Part shown: positions 8,244 to 16,117 of the stretch, piece after piece
Numbering within the stretch: the first letter of the stretch is position 1
Layout: every line of letters starts with the position of its first letter
Origin: Paraburkholderia unamae
Lineage (GTDB): Bacteria; Pseudomonadota; Gammaproteobacteria; Burkholderiales; Burkholderiaceae
DNA: 64,000 bases
Reading direction: 5' to 3'
Assembly: GCF_003268775.1 (NCBI RefSeq)
Contig: NZ_QLSU01000013.1
Coordinates: forward strand, 186,001 to 250,000
Notes under the pieces: generated by a model
Database searches by the model: none
What the model saw: the letters and a program-made list of their open reading frames with translations, nothing else
Told to the model about the DNA's origin: nothing
Translations under genes and position numbers: made by a program

Positions 8244-8420
8244 TTATTGGCGGCTGGACAATGCGACGTAAGCGGCGAGGAAGGGCAGAAACAGCAACAT
8301 GCCCGCGACGAGCGCCTTCACCTGGTCGGTGCGCTCGCTGGCCGGAACGCTGCCGCGCGCGATCGGCGTGTCGAGGCGATTGATCAGCGACGAAGTATCG
8401 ACGAGCAGTTGCGGACCCAT
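8244..8420 (-). CDS. Small (58-aa) membrane protein, first of a cluster
   Basis: A short gene easily missed by length cut-offs. The ATG at 8420 has an excellent ribosome site, GGGAG with 6-base spacing, and the frame ends in TAA. The product has a polar N-terminal half (LINRLDTPIARGSVPASERT) and a C-terminal helix (VKALVAGMLLFLPFLAAYVAL) with the last residues SSRQ. No family is recognised. It leads two further one-helix genes on the same strand, and a 16-bp perfect palindrome lies about 70 bp upstream. Confidence 0.65.
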   Translation of the reverse strand: MGPQLLVDTSSLINRLDTPIARGSVPASERTDQVKALVAGMLLFLPFLAAYVALSSRQ

Positions 8421-8491
8421 GATTTTCTCCCGGTGCGTTGGATGACGAGACAGGAGTCAGGATAGGCGGCGGACGCGAACGGGGATATCGG

Positions 8492-8507
8492 ACGAATTCG
8501 AATTCGT
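8492..8507. promoter_or_regulatory. Perfect 16-bp palindrome ACGAATTCGAATTCGT
   Basis: A fully symmetric 16-mer in the 224-bp region between the small-membrane-protein cluster (leftward) and the GNAT genes (rightward). It is AT-rich relative to its surroundings and placed where a dimeric regulator could control one or both units. No binding protein can be named. Confidence 0.4.
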
Positions 8508-8644
8508 GCGTGGTTCCACCGGGACCGCCGCTCGTGGATCTTTGCAAGGGACCACGACTGCGGTAACTTGACCCCGTTATGGAGCGCGATGGCCCGCTAT
8601 GACCCACTACGGCGCCCGCGCCGCGCACGAGGAGAGTGTCACGC

Positions 8645-9364
8645 ATGGCAACACGATTGAACGAATACCAGCAGCCTGTCGGCGAACCCGTCACCGCCTG
8701 GCAGCCGCGCGAGCGGCCCGCGCGCGTGACGATCGAGGGCCAGTTCTGCCTCATCGAGCCGATCGATCTCGAACGCCACGCCGCCGATCTTTACGAGGCC
8801 TATTGCGAAGCGCCGGACGGGCGCGACTGGACCTACCTGTTCGCCGAGCCGTTCGCCGATTTCGCCGTGTTTCGCGAATACCTGGCCAAGGCCGCGGCGT
8901 CCGGTGACCCGTTTCACTATGCCGTGATCGACCGCGCGAGCGGCCGGGCCGTGGGCACGTTCGCGCTCATGCGCATCGAACCCGTGCACGGCGTGATCGA
9001 AGTGGGCAGCGTGACGTTTTCGCCGCGCCTGAAGCAAACGCCGATTTCAACCGAAGCCCAATATCTGCTGATGCGCTATGTATTCGACGAACTGGGTTAT
9101 CGCCGCTACGAATGGAAGTGCGACAGCCTCAATGCGCCCTCGCGCAAAACGGCGCTGCGCCTCGGCTTCCAGTTCGAAGGCATCTTCCGCCAGGCGATCG
9201 TGTACAAGGGGCGCAATCGCGACACGGCCTGGTTCGCCGTCATCGACAAGGACTGGCCGCTCGTGAAGCAGGCGTTCGAAACGTGGCTCTCGCCCGATAA
9301 CTTCGACGCCGACGGCAAGCAACGCGCGTCGCTCGCGAGCCTCAGGGAAGCATCCGAATCCTGA
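8645..9364 (+). CDS. GNAT acetyltransferase, RimJ/RimL type
   Basis: A 239-aa N-acetyltransferase. The acetyl-CoA-binding core is in the second half: EVGSVTFSPRLKQTPISTEAQYLL, then the RimJ-like sequence YRRYEWKCDSLNAPSRKTALRLGF, where a neighbour residue swap shapes the CoA site, and FEGIFRQAIVYKGRNRD. The start at 8645 follows GAGGAGAG by about 8 bases and is preferred to an in-frame GTG 9 bases earlier. The next GNAT gene begins immediately after the stop, so the two are co-translated. Acceptor unknown. Confidence 0.88.
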   Translation: MATRLNEYQQPVGEPVTAWQPRERPARVTIEGQFCLIEPIDLERHAADLYEAYCEAPDGRDWTYLFAEPFADFAVFREYLAKAAASGDPFHYAVIDRASGRAVGTFALMRIEPVHGVIEVGSVTFSPRLKQTPISTEAQYLLMRYVFDELGYRRYEWKCDSLNAPSRKTALRLGFQFEGIFRQAIVYKGRNRDTAWFAVIDKDWPLVKQAFETWLSPDNFDADGKQRASLASLREASES

Positions 9365-9820
9365 ATGTCTGGCGCAATGGTTATCCGCGACGTCGCGGCC
9401 GCCGACCGCGACGCATGGTTCCGGCTTTGGGCCGGCTACAACGCGTTCTACGAAGCCGACGTCGCGCCGCATATCAGCGAGCGCACCTGGCAGCGCATGC
9501 TCGACGCGACTGTGCCGCTGTTCGGGCGCATCGCCGAGGTCGAGGGGCGCGTGGCGGGCTTCAGCCTGTGCGTGCTTCACGAAGGCACGTGGGTTGTCGC
9601 GCCGCTTTGCTATCTGGAAGACCTCTACGTCGATCCGGCTTGCCGCGGTCAGGGCGTAGGGCGGCGGCTGATCGAAGACCTCATTGCACTGGCGCGCTCG
9701 CGCGGCTGGTCGCGTCTTTACTGGCACACGCGCGAGAACAATCCCGCGCGCAAGCTCTACGACGAGTTCGTCGCCGCCGACGATTTCGTGCGCTATCGCC
9801 TGGCAACCGGATCGGAATAA
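9365..9820 (+). CDS. GNAT acetyltransferase
   Basis: A 151-aa single-domain GNAT enzyme. It has the beta4 strand YLEDLYVDPACRGQGVGRRLI, which contains the pyrophosphate-binding R/Q-x-x-G-x-G/A pattern, and the terminal part WHTRENNPARKLYDEF typical of small-molecule or amine acetyltransferases. Its ATG abuts the stop of the upstream GNAT gene with no gap. The two proteins differ in subfamily, so they are neighbours rather than a recent duplication. Confidence 0.87.
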   Translation: MSGAMVIRDVAAADRDAWFRLWAGYNAFYEADVAPHISERTWQRMLDATVPLFGRIAEVEGRVAGFSLCVLHEGTWVVAPLCYLEDLYVDPACRGQGVGRRLIEDLIALARSRGWSRLYWHTRENNPARKLYDEFVAADDFVRYRLATGSE

Positions 9821-9855
9821 GGGGTTCGGTGTTAACCCGAAACCCCCGTAGATAG

Positions 9856-9880
9856 GATCGTAACTAGTATTGTCACGATC
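9856..9880. promoter_or_regulatory. 25-bp inverted repeat, candidate operator of the deoC operon
   Basis: Arms GATCGTAAC and GTCACGATC are separated by 7 bp and match at 8 of 9 pairs. The right arm covers the proposed -35 (TTGTCA at 9870) of the promoter before deoC. This is a typical repressor arrangement; the DeoR-type protein encoded at 19853 is the obvious candidate, but the assignment is inference. Confidence 0.5.
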
Positions 9881-9898
9881 ATTTCACAGGTATAGGAT
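9870..9898 (+). promoter_or_regulatory. Sigma70-type promoter of the deoC operon
   Basis: TTGTCA (5 of 6 consensus) at 9870-9875, a 17-bp spacer, and TAGGAT (4 of 6, with TA...T kept) at 9893-9898. Transcription would start near 9905, about 50 bases before the deoC ATG. The -35 is buried in the 25-bp inverted repeat. Confidence 0.55.
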
Positions 9899-9955
9899 GG
9901 GTGCGAATAAACCATCACGGTTTGATGTGCATTGCACAAATTCGCCTCCCAGCCT

Positions 9956-10960
9956 ATGTCAGAAGCTTCAACGAACTCGCTTGTCGTGTTGCGCGGCGGC
10001 CCTGCCGCGCACACCGCGCGTAATGCCGGTGTGGCGTTCGACGCGGCCTGGCTCGACGCGCTGCGCGTCAACCAGTCGGCCGTCGAGCGGCGCACGGCCA
10101 CGCTCGGCACGCGCCGCGCCGTCAAGAAAGACGCGCAGGCTGCCTGGCTGCTGAAGGCCATCACCTGCATCGACCTCACCACGCTCAACGGCGACGACAC
10201 CGAAGGCCGCGTGCAGCGCCTGTGCATGAAGGCGCGCCACCCCGTGCGTGCCGACCTGCTCGCGGCGCTCGGCTTCGCGCCCAACACCATCACGACCGGC
10301 GCCGTGTGCGTCTACCACCGTTTCGTCGCCGCCGCCGTGCAAGCGCTGGCGGGCAGCGGCATTCCGGTCGCGGCCGTTTCCACGGGCTTTCCGGCAGGCC
10401 TCAATCCGCATGCGCTCAAGCTCAAGGAGATCGAGGCGTCGGTTGCGGACGGCGCGCAGGAAATCGATATCGTCGTGACGCGCGAGCACGTGCTCACGGG
10501 CAACTGGCGCGCGCTCTATGACGAAGTGCGCGAGTTTCGCGCGGCCTGCGGCGAGGCGCATCTAAAGGCGATTCTCGCCACGGGCGACATTCGCGTGCTC
10601 TCGAACATCGCCAGGGCTTCGATGGTTTGCATGATGGCGGGCGCGGACTTCATCAAGACTTCCACGGGCAAGGAAGGGAGCAACGCAACGCTCGACGTCT
10701 CGCTCGTGATGGTGCGCATGATCCGCGAGTACCGCGAGCGCACCGGCGCGATGGTGGGGTTCAAGCCCGCGGGCGGCGTGTCGAGCGCCAAGACCGCGCT
10801 TGCGTATCAGATCCTCATGAAGGAAGAACTGGGGCGGCCGTGGCTCGAACCCGAGCTGTTCCGCTTTGGCGCGTCGAGCCTGCTCGCCGACATCGAACGC
10901 CAGCTCGAACACCACGTGAGCGGCCGTTATTCGGCCTTCCACCGCCACCCCGCAGCCTGA
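9956..10960 (+). CDS. deoC: Deoxyribose-phosphate aldolase
   Basis: Class I aldolase that splits 2-deoxyribose-5-phosphate into acetaldehyde and glyceraldehyde-3-phosphate. Visible active-site elements are the Schiff-base lysine K234 in ADFIKTSTGKEG, the proton-relay lysine K270 in GFKPAGGVSS, and D171 in EIDIVV. At 334 aa it is of the long type (as in animals and some proteobacteria), with about 60 extra N-terminal residues and CIDLTTLNGDDT near residue 71. The ATG at 9956 is preferred to a TTG 24 bases upstream. It heads an eight-gene operon, 13 bp before the dehydrogenase that would remove acetaldehyde. Confidence 0.95.
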   Translation: MSEASTNSLVVLRGGPAAHTARNAGVAFDAAWLDALRVNQSAVERRTATLGTRRAVKKDAQAAWLLKAITCIDLTTLNGDDTEGRVQRLCMKARHPVRADLLAALGFAPNTITTGAVCVYHRFVAAAVQALAGSGIPVAAVSTGFPAGLNPHALKLKEIEASVADGAQEIDIVVTREHVLTGNWRALYDEVREFRAACGEAHLKAILATGDIRVLSNIARASMVCMMAGADFIKTSTGKEGSNATLDVSLVMVRMIREYRERTGAMVGFKPAGGVSSAKTALAYQILMKEELGRPWLEPELFRFGASSLLADIERQLEHHVSGRYSAFHRHPAA

Positions 10961-10973
10961 GCAGACCAGACCG

Positions 10974-13355
10974 ATGAGCGTAGCCGAGTACTTTCGAACC
11001 ATGGATTACGGTCCCGCCCCCGAGGACGACCAGCCTGTGCGCGCGTGGCTTGCGCAGCACGCCGGCCGCTTCGGGCATTTCATCGACGGTGCGTGGTTTC
11101 AGCGCGACGGCGGCGCGCGCTTCGACGTGCGCGCGCCGGCAACGGGCGAAGCGCTCGCCACCGTAGCGCAGGGCGAAGCGGCCGACGTGGCCGCCGCAGT
11201 GGCGGCGGCGCGCGCGGCGCAGCCCGAATGGCACGCCATGGGCGGCGCCGCGCGCGCGCGGCATCTCTATGCGCTCTCGCGCATGGTGCAGCGGCATAGC
11301 CGCCTGTTCGCGGTGCTCGAAGCGCTCGACAACGGCAAGCCCATACGCGAAGCGCGCGATATCGACGTGCCGCTGGTCGCGCGTCATTTCCTGCATCACG
11401 CGGGCTGGGCGCAACTTCAGGATGCCGAACTGACCGGCTGGTCGCCGCTGGGCGTGATTGGCCAGATCGTGCCGTGGAATTTCCCGCTGCTCATGCTCGC
11501 GTGGAAGGTGGCGCCCGCCATCGCTCTCGGCAACTGCGTGGTGCTCAAGCCCGCCGAGTACACGCCGCTCACTGCGCTGCTGTTTGCCGAACTCGCGCAT
11601 CGCGCCGGGCTGCCCAAGGGCGTGCTCAACGTGGTGACCGGCGACGGCGAAACGGGCGCGGCGCTCGTCGAGCACCCCGGCGTCGACAAGATCGCTTTCA
11701 CCGGTTCGACCGAAGTGGGCCGCCTTATCCGCACCGCGACGGCGGGCACGGGCAAGTCGCTCACGCTGGAGCTGGGCGGCAAGTCGCCGTTCATCGTATT
11801 CGACGACGCGGACCTGGACGGCGCGGTGGAAGGCGTGGTGGACGCGATCTGGTTCAACCAGGGCCAGGTGTGCTGTGCCGGTTCGCGTCTGCTCGTGCAG
11901 GAAGGCGTCGAGGCGCGCTTCATCGCGAAGCTCAAGCGCCGCATGGCGACGCTGCGCGTGGGGCCTTCGCTCGACAAGGGCATCGACATTGGCGCGATCG
12001 TCGATCCGGTGCAACTCGAACGCATTGAAACGCTGGTGGAGGCCGGGCGGCGCGAAGGCTGCACCGTGTGGCAGCCGCACGAAGTCGAATTGCCTGCCGG
12101 CGGCTGCTTCTACCCGCCCACGCTCGTCACCGGCGTCGGTCCGGCCTCGACGCTCGCGCAGGAGGAAATCTTCGGGCCCGTGCTCGCAGCCATGAGCTTT
12201 CGCACGCCCGAGGAGGCCGTGGCGCTCGCCAACAATTCGCGCTATGGCCTGGCCGCCAGCGTGTGGAGCGAGACCATCGGCCGCGCGCTCGATATCGCGC
12301 CGCGCCTGCAATGCGGCGTGGTATGGATCAACGCGACGAACCTCTTCGACGCGAGTGTGGGCTTTGGCGGCTACCGCGAATCGGGCTTCGGCCGCGAAGG
12401 TGGTAAGGAAGGCGTATACGAATATCTGAAACCCGCTGCATGGAGCAAGCTGCCGCTTCGCGTGTCGCGCGAAACGCGCGCGGTAGCCCATGACGTTGCG
12501 GCAACGAACGCAGGGCTCGATCGCACTGCGAAGCTTTTTATCGGCGGCAAGCAGGTACGCCCTGACAGTGGCTATTCGCACGCGGTTCATGCGCCGGGCG
12601 GCGAATGGGTGGGCGAAGTGGGCGCGGGCAGCCGCAAGGACGTGCGCGACGCCGTGGCCGCCGCGCGCGGCGCGCACAAGTGGACGCAGATGAGCGCGCA
12701 CGGCCGCGCCCAGGTGCTTTACTACCTCGCTGAAAACCTGAGCGCGCGCGCGGAGGAATTCGCGCGCCAGCTCACCCGGCGCGCGGCCCATGACGCACGC
12801 GCAGCCGAGCGCGAGGTGGAAGCGGCCATCGACCGCCTGTTCAGCTATGCGGCATGGGCCGACAAGTTTGACGGCGCGGTGCACACGCCGCCGTTGCGCG
12901 GCGTGGCGCTCGCCATGCATGAGGCGCTGGGCGTGGTGGGCGTGGCCTGCCCCGACGAAGCGCCGCTGCTCGCCTTCGTTTCGTTGATCGCGCCCGCGCT
13001 CGCGATGGGCAATCGCGTGGTCGCGCTCGCGAGCGAGGCGAGCCCGCTTGCGGCCACGGACTTTTACCAGGTCGTGGAAACGTCCGACGTGCCCGCGGGC
13101 GCGCTGAATATCCTCACTGGCGAACGCGCCGCGTTGCTGCCGGCGCTCGCGAAGCACGATGACGTGGACGCGCTCTGGTGCTTCGGCACCGCAGGCGATT
13201 CGGCCCTCGCGGAGCGCGAGTCGGTTGGCAACCTCAAGCGGACCTTCGTCGATCACGGCCGCGAGGTTGACTGGTTCGACCGGACGAGCGCAGGATTGCC
13301 GTTCCTGCGCCAGGCCGTGCAGGTGAAGAACATCTGGATACCGTACGGCGACTGA
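10974..13355 (+). CDS. Tandem aldehyde dehydrogenase of the ALDH16 type
   Basis: A 793-aa NAD(P)-dependent aldehyde dehydrogenase built of two ALDH units. Unit 1 (about 30-485) is complete: N169 in PWNF, K192 in LKPAEYTP, GSTEVG for the cofactor, E266 in LELGGKSP, and the catalytic C300 in NQGQVCCAG. Unit 2 (about 515-793) begins KLFIGGKQVRPDSGYS, keeps a Rossmann-like region, and has no catalytic Cys/Glu motifs, ending VKNIWIPYGD. This layout is that of ALDH16, whose second unit serves structure. Lying just after deoC, it probably oxidises acetaldehyde (to acetate) or glyceraldehyde. Confidence 0.9.
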   Translation: MSVAEYFRTMDYGPAPEDDQPVRAWLAQHAGRFGHFIDGAWFQRDGGARFDVRAPATGEALATVAQGEAADVAAAVAAARAAQPEWHAMGGAARARHLYALSRMVQRHSRLFAVLEALDNGKPIREARDIDVPLVARHFLHHAGWAQLQDAELTGWSPLGVIGQIVPWNFPLLMLAWKVAPAIALGNCVVLKPAEYTPLTALLFAELAHRAGLPKGVLNVVTGDGETGAALVEHPGVDKIAFTGSTEVGRLIRTATAGTGKSLTLELGGKSPFIVFDDADLDGAVEGVVDAIWFNQGQVCCAGSRLLVQEGVEARFIAKLKRRMATLRVGPSLDKGIDIGAIVDPVQLERIETLVEAGRREGCTVWQPHEVELPAGGCFYPPTLVTGVGPASTLAQEEIFGPVLAAMSFRTPEEAVALANNSRYGLAASVWSETIGRALDIAPRLQCGVVWINATNLFDASVGFGGYRESGFGREGGKEGVYEYLKPAAWSKLPLRVSRETRAVAHDVAATNAGLDRTAKLFIGGKQVRPDSGYSHAVHAPGGEWVGEVGAGSRKDVRDAVAAARGAHKWTQMSAHGRAQVLYYLAENLSARAEEFARQLTRRAAHDARAAEREVEAAIDRLFSYAAWADKFDGAVHTPPLRGVALAMHEALGVVGVACPDEAPLLAFVSLIAPALAMGNRVVALASEASPLAATDFYQVVETSDVPAGALNILTGERAALLPALAKHDDVDALWCFGTAGDSALAERESVGNLKRTFVDHGREVDWFDRTSAGLPFLRQAVQVKNIWIPYGD

Positions 13356-13452
13356 GCGCTGCGAAAAGAACGCGCCACGCCGACCCAAACGGCGCTTTGC
13401 ATGGGACCAGAGCAAACGCTAAAGCGCTAACTCTGATCGACAGGAGACAACA

Positions 13453-13932
13453 ATGCTGAAGAATCTTGACCCGCTTCTGAACGCCGATGTCCTGCAAGCG
13501 CTGCGCGCCATGGGGCACGGCGACGAACTCGTGGTTTGCGACGCCAACTTTCCCGCCGATTCCGTTGCGCGCGCAACGGTACTGGGCAAGCTGCTGCGCA
13601 TCGACGGCGCCGACGCGCCACGCGCCGTGCGCGCGATCCTCTCCGTGCTGCCGCTCGACACCTTTGTCGAAGCGCCGGCCATGCGCATGGAAGTGGTGGG
13701 CGAGCCCGCTACGATCCCGACCGTGCAGCGCGAGGCGCAAGCCGAGGTCGACGCCGCCGAAGGGCGCGCCGTGCCGTTCGCGCCCATCGAGCGTCATGCC
13801 TTCTATGCGCGCGCGCGCAAGGCGTACTGCGTGATTGCCACGGGCGAGGCGCGCGGCTACGGCTGCTTCGTGTTCGCCAAGGGCGTGCTGCTCGCACCCG
13901 ACGCGCCGCGCGCGAAGGAGTCCGGCCAATGA
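13453..13932 (+). CDS. RbsD/FucU-family sugar mutarotase
   Basis: A 159-aa cytoplasmic mutarotase that interconverts anomers of a free sugar so the kinase downstream receives the right form. The family signature AMGHGDELVVCDANFPAD contains the catalytic His, and the C-terminal HAFYARARKAYCVIATGEARGYGCFVFAKGV carries the conserved Tyr-rich subunit contact. Length and motifs are closer to FucU than to RbsD. A strong CAGGAGACAAC ribosome site precedes the ATG. The stop overlaps the kinase start (ATGA). Confidence 0.88.
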   Translation: MLKNLDPLLNADVLQALRAMGHGDELVVCDANFPADSVARATVLGKLLRIDGADAPRAVRAILSVLPLDTFVEAPAMRMEVVGEPATIPTVQREAQAEVDAAEGRAVPFAPIERHAFYARARKAYCVIATGEARGYGCFVFAKGVLLAPDAPRAKESGQ

Positions 13933-14870
13933 GCGGGCGCGTCGTCATTCTCGGCATCTACGTGACGGATCTCGCGTTTCGCGCGAGCCGCATGCCGATG
14001 ATCGGCGAGACGCTCGCGGGCTCGGCGTTCGCAATGGGGCCGGGCGGCAAGGGCTCGAACCAGGCCGTGGCCGCCGCGCGCGCGGGCGCGCAGGTGGTGT
14101 TCTGCACGCGCGTGGGCAAGGACGCGTTCGGTGACATCGCGCACGCCACGTGGGCCGCCGAAGGCATCACGGCGCGCGCGCGGGCCGTGGAGGGCATGGC
14201 CACGGGCGCGGCCCATATCTTCGTGGACGACACGACCGGCATGAACGCGATCATCGTGGCGGCGGGCGCGGCAGGGACGATGGAGCCCGGCGACGCCGAT
14301 GCGATCGAAGTGGATATTGCGGCCTCCCAGGTCTTCGTCACGCAACTGGAGCAACCGCTCGGCGCCGCGCGGCGCGGCCTCGAAATCGCGCGGCGGCACG
14401 GCGTGCTGACCGTGTTCAATCCGGCGCCCGCGATGTCGCTGCCCGATGACATCTTTGCGCTGTGCGACTACGTCACGCCCAATGAAACCGAGGCGACGGC
14501 GCTCACGGGCGTCGAGATCCGCAACGCAGACGACGCGCGGCGCGCCGCCGACGTGCTGCTCGCCAAGGGCGCGGGCGCGGTGATCGTGACGCTCGGCGAA
14601 GCCGGCGCGCTGCTCCATACGCGCGACGCATCGGTCTTGCTGCCCGCGTTCCATTGCGGCCCGGTGGTGGAAACGGCGGGGGCGGGCGACGGCTTCACGG
14701 GCGGCTTCGCGGCGGCGCTGGCGCGCGGAGACGATCCGCTCACGGCCACGCGCTTTGGCTGCGCGCTGGCGGGCATTTCCGTGACGCGGCCCGGCACCGC
14801 GCCTTCCATGCCGCGCCGTGAGGAAGTCGACGCGATGCTCGCGCGCTCGGCAAGCGCCGCGGCGCATTGA
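13929..14870 (+). CDS. Ribokinase-family (PfkB) sugar kinase, probable deoxyribokinase
   Basis: A 313-aa PfkB kinase, expected to phosphorylate the imported pentose. Visible are the sugar-binding GPGGKGSNQAVAAARAG near residue 38, the NPAPA segment before the ATP site, and the catalytic ETAGAGDGFTGGFAAAL with its Asp base. The usual GAGDTF appears here as GAGDGF. Because deoC is in the same operon, 2-deoxyribose (a DeoK role) is a better guess than ribose; homology alone cannot separate them. Its ATG overlaps the mutarotase stop. Confidence 0.85.
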   Translation: MSGRVVILGIYVTDLAFRASRMPMIGETLAGSAFAMGPGGKGSNQAVAAARAGAQVVFCTRVGKDAFGDIAHATWAAEGITARARAVEGMATGAAHIFVDDTTGMNAIIVAAGAAGTMEPGDADAIEVDIAASQVFVTQLEQPLGAARRGLEIARRHGVLTVFNPAPAMSLPDDIFALCDYVTPNETEATALTGVEIRNADDARRAADVLLAKGAGAVIVTLGEAGALLHTRDASVLLPAFHCGPVVETAGAGDGFTGGFAAALARGDDPLTATRFGCALAGISVTRPGTAPSMPRREEVDAMLARSASAAAH

Positions 14871-14934
14871 GCAACGCAATAGCAACGCAAAAGCGGCAAG
14901 CCCCGCTGCAAACTCATTGCAAAGGACGAGGTCC

Positions 14935-15984
14935 ATGAAGTCTGCTCTCCTGGCCAGTTGGTTCGGCGACCGGCAGTTGAACTTCCTGCTGGCCGTGAAC
15001 CTGCTTGTCGTGCTGGTCGCCGTGTGGGTCTCGCGCGGCCAGTTCGTCGGCATCGACAATCTGCAATCGATGGGCGCGCAATTGCCCGAAGTCGCGCTGC
15101 TCGCGCTGGGCATCATGCTCTCCATGCTCTCGGGCAACGGCGGTATCGACCTCTCGGGCGTCGGGCTTGCGAACCTCTCCGGCATGATCGCCGCGCTCGT
15201 GGTGCCGCGTCTCGTGAGCGGCGACGACTCGCCGGTGCTCTACACCGCGCTCTTTTGCGTGATCGTAGTGGGCATGGGGCTGATCGGCGGCTTGCTCAAC
15301 GGCGTGGTGATCGCGCGGCTCGGGCTCACGCCCATTCTGTGCACGCTCGGCACGCAACTGCTTTTCACCGGCTTCGCGGTGGCGTTGAGCAACGGCGCTT
15401 CGGTGCACGTGGACTATGTCGAACCGCTCGCCGACATCAGCAACGGCACGTTCTTCCAGGTGCCGATCTCATTCCTGCTGTTCGTCGCCGTGGTCGTGCT
15501 GCTGGGCTGGCTCCTGCGGCGCACGCCGTTCGGACTGCGCCTTTACCTGATGGGCACGAACCAGCGCGCCGCCTTCTATGCGGGCATTCCGCGCGCGCGC
15601 ATGCTTATCACCACCTATGCGATGTGCGGCGTGCTCGCCTCGCTCGCGGGGCTTGTGAGCGTTTCGCACACGCTCAGCGCGAAATGGGATTACGGCAACT
15701 CGTATCTGCTGATCGCGATTCTCATCGCCGTGATGGGGGGCGTGAATCCGGCGGGCGGCTATGGCCGCATCATCTGCGTGTTTTTCGCGGCCACGGTGCT
15801 GCAATTCCTTTCCAGTCTTTTCAATCTCATGGGCGTCTCGCAGTTTTTCGGCGACTGCGCCTGGGGCTTCCTGCTGCTGGCCTCGCTCGCCTTCGCGGGC
15901 GGCGAGCGGGTGCGCGCGATTTTCGGTCTCGCCGGGGCGCAGTCCCCGGCGCAGAAGGGCGGCAAAGGGCCGGCGCCCGGCTGA
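14935..15984 (+). CDS. Sugar ABC transporter permease 1 (RbsC-like)
   Basis: A 349-aa inner-membrane permease of the branched-chain/ribose type, with about ten hydrophobic segments and the family patterns MLSGNGGIDLSGVGLANLSG and LAGLVSVSHTLSAKWDYGNSYLL. GGACGAGG precedes the ATG. It lies 64 bp after the kinase. A second, distinct permease is at 18761, so the importer is probably a heterodimer. It carries deoxyribose or a related sugar by context. Confidence 0.9.
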   Translation: MKSALLASWFGDRQLNFLLAVNLLVVLVAVWVSRGQFVGIDNLQSMGAQLPEVALLALGIMLSMLSGNGGIDLSGVGLANLSGMIAALVVPRLVSGDDSPVLYTALFCVIVVGMGLIGGLLNGVVIARLGLTPILCTLGTQLLFTGFAVALSNGASVHVDYVEPLADISNGTFFQVPISFLLFVAVVVLLGWLLRRTPFGLRLYLMGTNQRAAFYAGIPRARMLITTYAMCGVLASLAGLVSVSHTLSAKWDYGNSYLLIAILIAVMGGVNPAGGYGRIICVFFAATVLQFLSSLFNLMGVSQFFGDCAWGFLLLASLAFAGGERVRAIFGLAGAQSPAQKGGKGPAPG

Positions 15985-16003
15985 CCGGCTGGTTCGAGTA
16001 GCG

Positions 16004-16031
16004 GGCGCGCCTCGAGCCTCGGAGGCGCGCC
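16004..16031. other. Strong stem-loop between permease and binding-protein genes
   Basis: Perfect 10-bp arms GGCGCGCCTC and GAGGCGCGCC enclose an 8-base loop; no T-run follows, so it is not a standard intrinsic terminator. In the operon transcript it would sit just before the binding-protein gene and could act as a processing boundary or a block to 3'-exonucleases, adjusting the amounts of transporter parts. Confidence 0.55.
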
Positions 16032-16117
16032 GCGATCCATTTCGGGGCGATTTGGGACCGCGGCGAGCGCACAGGCGCAAAGCGCGGATCGATACATAAA
16101 AAACGGAGACATCGAAC

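Noticed and set aside
10815..13415. Very long minus-strand open frame opposite the tandem aldehyde dehydrogenase
   Set aside because: It is antisense to a gene with clear catalytic motifs, is rich in Arg/His/Ala from GC-rich third positions, and has no family motif or ribosome site.
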